From positions 1-8,413 of the forward strand of contig JACZVE010000113.1 of the NCBI GenBank assembly GCA_022572825.1: DNA of 8,413 nucleotides, given 5' to 3'. The stretch's first letter is position 1, and each line of letters begins with the position of its first letter. Position numbers and translations under genes: made by a program. This DNA comes from SAR324 cluster bacterium. Its GTDB lineage: Bacteria; SAR324; JACQKK01. This document shows positions 6,908-8,413 of this stretch, in pieces. The notes under the pieces were generated by a model. The model had not been told where the DNA came from and did no database searches. It worked only from the letters and a program-made list of their open reading frames with translations.

Positions 6908-7192
6908 TTATCCGTCCTGAGCGGCGAAGCGGACGTGGCCGTCGCCGGAATCGCCCGCCGCCTTGGCGGCAAGCGCTTTTGCTTTGCGGATGGCCGCCCA
7001 GGGAGAAAGGTCGGGCAGGATCAGTCCAGCGATCATTGCCAGCACGACGACTATCACTGCTGGCTGGCCTGAGGCCAGTGAGACAACCGCCGGGCCGGGA
7101 CAGAATCCTCCGAGCCCCCTGCCCGGTCCGAACACGGCCGCGCCGGCGACTAGGGGCCGGTCGATGGTGCGGGCCAGGCAACTGTAACTCAG
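6908..7192 (-). pseudogene. C-terminal remnant of a DUF6691/YeeE-YedE-type sulfur-transport membrane protein
   Basis: The frame encodes the second half of a small membrane protein of the DUF6691 (YeeE/YedE, thiosulfate/sulfur transport) family. The sequence RTIDRPLVAGAAVFG leads into GLGGFCPGPAVVSLASGQP, the family's signature segment with the conserved Cys of GFCPGPA, then a last membrane helix AVIVVVLAMIAGLIL and a cytoplasmic tail. Homologues have about 140-150 residues; only about 90 recognisable ones remain. The same frame is closed by a TGA at 7193-7195, just upstream of the residues that align. Where relatives have GWGLAGFCPGP this copy has GRGLGGFCPGP, so a conserved aromatic residue in a membrane segment has become Arg, consistent with decay. 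A GTG at 7135 could in principle start a 75-residue peptide, but that would lack the first helices. The N-terminal half and the usual partner YeeE gene are missing. Confidence 0.75.
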
Positions 7193-7423
7193 TCACAGAG
7201 ACTTCGTACAGAGGAAAGGTGCCGGCCGCATGGAGGCGCGGCGTCGTATGCCGTGAGGCCCCATGGCTGAATGCACCGCTGCGCCGCGACTGCGACTGAA
7301 TATAGGGGGGTTGGTCACGGCCGGAAGCGCGAACTGCCCCTCTTCGCGCACGTCGAGCAGGGCCAGCTCCTGCCCGTCGTGCAGCATCCGCTTCAGGCTT
7401 GCAGGCGTGACCGTGGCGGTCAT
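7193..7423 (-). pseudogene. Truncated rhodanese-domain protein (N-terminal ~32 residues plus unrelated tail)
   Basis: The ATG at 7423 overlaps the cupin stop codon as ATGA, a typical coupled-translation junction. The first 32 codons read as the start of a rhodanese: VTPASLKRMLHDGQELALLD followed by VREEGQFA, matching the LLDVRxxxEF(A) entry of the sulfurtransferase domain. After codon 32 (about 7328) similarity ends; the expected continuation toward the catalytic Cys loop is replaced by LPAVTNPPIFSRSRGAAVHS and further residues with no family resemblance, ending at a TGA (7193-7195). No active-site Cys loop exists, so no sulfur transfer can occur. Rhodaneses next to cysteine-dioxygenase-like cupins are often multi-domain and around 500 residues long, so most of the gene is gone. 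The deletion apparently joined it, through about 130 bp of unassigned DNA, to the DUF6691 remnant in the same reading frame. Confidence 0.75.
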
Positions 7424-8037
7424 CGCAGATCCCGGATGTTGGGGCTGGCGGGGAAGATCTTGTAGGTGCCCTGCGCCGTATCGTAGGTAACGCGCTGCGG
7501 CAGATGGGTCAGCGCGCGACCGTACAGGTGCAGGTGCAACGTGGGCTGATCGCCGTCCACCTGAATATGATGGATGTCGTCGGGCATCAGGCACACGCCC
7601 GTACCCGGCCGCACCACCTCGTGGCCGATCTCGCGCAGCGTTCCCTCGCCGGGCCGCGAGCCGTCGTCCGCGCGCTCGTAGAAGTGATTTTGCTCCTCCC
7701 CTTCCACCCCCACGATCACAGCCCAGGTGGTGTGATTGTGAGGCGGCACCTTCTTGCCCGGCAGGGCCGTGGACATGTAAAGCGCGAAGCGGTGGTCGGC
7801 ATCCTCGGAGAGCAGATAGACGGCGTTATTCCCCTTCTCGTCCAGCTCCTTGGGAAAATCCTCCCGCGGGAACAGCTCCGCGCGCCTGGCCAGATCCAGC
7901 ACCACGGCGCGAATGTCCCGCAACGATGCGCGCGTGACGCCCTGCGTCTCCTCGACCGCGCGAACCTTCGCCATGGCCTCGGCAATGGCCGACCTTCGCA
8001 GATCCGCCACGGACGCAGCCTGTTGAGCGATCGCCAT
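7420..8037 (-). CDS. Cysteine dioxygenase-like cupin (thiol dioxygenase family)
   Basis: A 205-residue cupin of the cysteine/mercaptopropionate dioxygenase superfamily, expected to use non-haem Fe(II) and O2 to oxidise a thiol to a sulfinate. The metal site follows the three-His pattern: PPHNHTTW gives H100 and H102, and LHLHLYG near the C-terminus gives H170 (numbering from the second Met), matching rat CDO H86, H88 and H140 in SLHLYSPP. The Glu of the general cupin motif is absent, as expected for thiol dioxygenases. DDIHHIQ (about 154-160) is an additional His-rich strand. Two ATGs are possible, at 8043 and 8037. The complement carries AAGGGAG at 8046-8052, with GGGAG only 2 nt from the first ATG but 8 nt from the second, so the second is preferred. 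The stop overlaps the rhodanese start. The substrate (cysteine, 3-mercaptopropionate or other) is not resolved. Confidence 0.85.
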   Translation of the reverse strand: MAIAQQAASVADLRRSAIAEAMAKVRAVEETQGVTRASLRDIRAVVLDLARRAELFPREDFPKELDEKGNNAVYLLSEDADHRFALYMSTALPGKKVPPHNHTTWAVIVGVEGEEQNHFYERADDGSRPGEGTLREIGHEVVRPGTGVCLMPDDIHHIQVDGDQPTLHLHLYGRALTHLPQRVTYDTAQGTYKIFPASPNIRDLR

Positions 8038-8045
8038 AGACATGT

Positions 8046-8052
8046 CTCCCTT
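8046..8052 (-). promoter_or_regulatory. Ribosome binding site favouring the second ATG of the cupin gene
   Basis: The complement reads AAGGGAG. Its core is 2 nt from the ATG at 8043 and 8 nt from the in-frame ATG at 8037; only the latter has normal spacing. Confidence 0.6.
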
Positions 8053-8067
8053 GGTTGGTTGCAGCCG

Positions 8068-8097
8068 CTAGAGTTCTGACTCAGAAGCTCATGCATA
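8068..8097 (+). repeat. Left terminal inverted repeat of the MITE-like element
   Basis: It begins CTAG-AG-TTCTGACTCAGAA, then GCTCATGCATA. The mismatches with the right end are at 8072, 8080, 8088, 8091 and 8096. TTCTGACTCAGAA (8074-8086) is itself an odd palindrome centred on C8080. Confidence 0.6.
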
Positions 8098-8210
8098 CTG
8101 GTGTTTTGAATCAGCAGTTCATTGAATAATTCTTGAGAAATACAAGTGATTGATAGGGTAGCGCAATAACGTCACCCCCGCCCTTCGGCAGCGCTTGCGA
8201 GCCGCGCTCT

Positions 8211-8240
8211 GCTCCCCCTCTCCCGCGGGAAAGGGGGAGC
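8211..8240. repeat. Long hairpin within the element
   Basis: GCTCCCCCT (8211-8219) pairs with AGGGGGAGC (8232-8240). After one mismatch the stem continues TCCC/GGGA (8221-8224 with 8227-8230). It resembles the CCCTCTCCC-type extragenic palindromes common in beta- and gammaproteobacteria. Confidence 0.6.
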
Positions 8241-8277
8241 TACCGATGGAAGTTCCCCGATATATACCGGCTTGGTC

Positions 8278-8320
8278 GCCCCTCTCCGATTGCGGAGAGG
8301 GGCAGCGGGCGTCAGCCCGC
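8278..8320. repeat. Two adjacent perfect hairpins within the element
   Basis: GCCCCTCTCCG (8278-8288) / CGGAGAGGGGC (8293-8303) forms an 11-bp stem with the 4-nt loop ATTG. One base later, GCGGGC (8305-8310) / GCCCGC (8315-8320) forms a 6-bp stem with loop GTCA. Strong stems in both transcripts make them possible bidirectional transcription barriers, but no T-run follows either. Confidence 0.6.
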
Positions 8321-8328
8321 GGGGTGAG

Positions 8329-8350
8329 GTTTTGCCGAGGGCAGCAAAAC
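8329..8350. repeat. Hairpin near the right end of the element
   Basis: GTTTTGC (8329-8335) / GCAAAAC (8344-8350) is a perfect 7-bp inverted repeat with an 8-nt loop. Confidence 0.5.
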
Positions 8351-8369
8351 CAATCGCATTCCTTTATAT

Positions 8370-8399
8370 TTTGCAGGAACTTCTGACTCAGAACACTAG
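8370..8399 (-). repeat. Right terminal inverted repeat of the MITE-like element
   Basis: Read on the complement it is CTAG-TG-TTCTGAGTCAGAA, then GTTCCTGCAAA. The inner palindrome at 8381-8393 is identical on the + strand to that at the left end, TTCTGACTCAGAA. Confidence 0.6.
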
Positions 8400-8413
8400 C
8401 CAAAATACGACCT

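Larger units (their letters stand above)
8068..8399. mobile_element. MITE-like non-coding element, ~332 bp, with imperfect ~30-bp terminal inverted repeats
   Basis: The two ends, 8068-8097 and the complement of 8370-8399, match at 25 of 30 positions. Both outer ends are CTAG, which could be a 4-bp target duplication (element proper 8072-8395, 324 bp) or part of the repeats, since CTAG is itself palindromic. The interior has no credible gene: the 94-codon open frame on the - strand (8119-8403) is simply a translation of the repeats. It contains four hairpins (8211-8240, 8278-8303, 8305-8320, 8329-8350), with AT-rich stretches next to each end (about 8098-8165 and 8351-8378). Size, end structure and lack of a transposase fit a miniature inverted-repeat element; CTAG would suit the YTAR target preference of the IS5 group. 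It lies 30 bp upstream of the cupin start codon and so must carry or displace that gene's promoter. Confidence 0.6.

Noticed and set aside
7280..7330. TNP in the tail of the truncated rhodanese as a trace of the DUF6691 N-terminal GMTNPAKV motif
   Set aside because: Only three residues agree and the surrounding ones do not; too weak to claim that both ends of DUF6691 are retained.
8098..8165. Sigma70 promoter for the cupin inside the AT-rich left part of the element
   Set aside because: Several -10-like hexamers (TATTCA, TATGCA on the - strand) exist, but none has a convincing -35 at 16-18 nt.
8119..8403. 94-codon - strand open frame spanning the MITE-like element
   Set aside because: It translates the hairpins (CPSPQSERG, SSPFPAGEGE), a common artefact of repetitive extragenic DNA, and it runs through the right terminal repeat.
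1..8413. CRISPR array, tRNA/rRNA, phage, toxin-antitoxin or defence genes
   Set aside because: No regularly spaced repeats, tRNA T-arm signatures or relevant protein motifs seen on either strand.

Overview
The window is a GC-rich (roughly 60-65% by eye) stretch of a proteobacterial chromosome. The gene families point to a metabolically versatile beta- or gammaproteobacterium. I cannot fix the genus: there is no rRNA, tRNA or clade-specific marker.

Left half, + strand (1-3804): the distal part of a branched-chain-amino-acid-type (HAAT/Liv) ABC importer operon, in the order livH-like permease (its start lies before the window), livM-like permease, a 118-bp gap with a plausible internal promoter, livK-like periplasmic binding protein, livF-like ATPase. 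A livG-like ATPase is needed for a complete importer but is not in the window; it probably lies upstream. The substrate cannot be read from the sequence.

Middle, - strand (about 3812-5437): a broken second ABC importer of the NitT/TauT/SsuABC type. The binding protein is intact and has a twin-arginine signal. The ATPase behind it is cut off after the Q-loop, exactly where the livF stop codon is met, and no permease follows. This looks like a deletion or recombination scar fusing the tails of two convergent transporter operons. A spacer of about 480 bp (5438-5919) with no recognisable gene but several inverted repeats lies upstream of the binding protein.

Right half, - strand (5920-8043): a sulfur-metabolism cluster read leftward. 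It comprises a cysteine-dioxygenase-like cupin, a rhodanese overlapping it by ATGA but truncated after about 32 codons, the C-terminal half of a DUF6691/YeeE-YedE-type sulfur-transport membrane protein, and an intact metallo-beta-lactamase-fold persulfide dioxygenase (ETHE1/Blh type) that appears to start with TTG behind a strong ribosome binding site. The intact set would be a thiol/persulfide oxidation module. Here the middle of it has been deleted, leaving the two oxygenases flanking gene debris.

Right edge (8068-8399): a non-coding element of about 330 bp with about 30-bp imperfect terminal inverted repeats (25/30 matching), CTAG at both outer ends, and four internal hairpins. It has the architecture of a MITE or repetitive extragenic element and sits 30 bp upstream of the cupin start codon.

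Overall the window is ordinary transport and sulfur-oxidation gene content with three signs of genome remodelling: two deletion scars and one MITE-like insertion. I see no phage, CRISPR, toxin-antitoxin or defence system.
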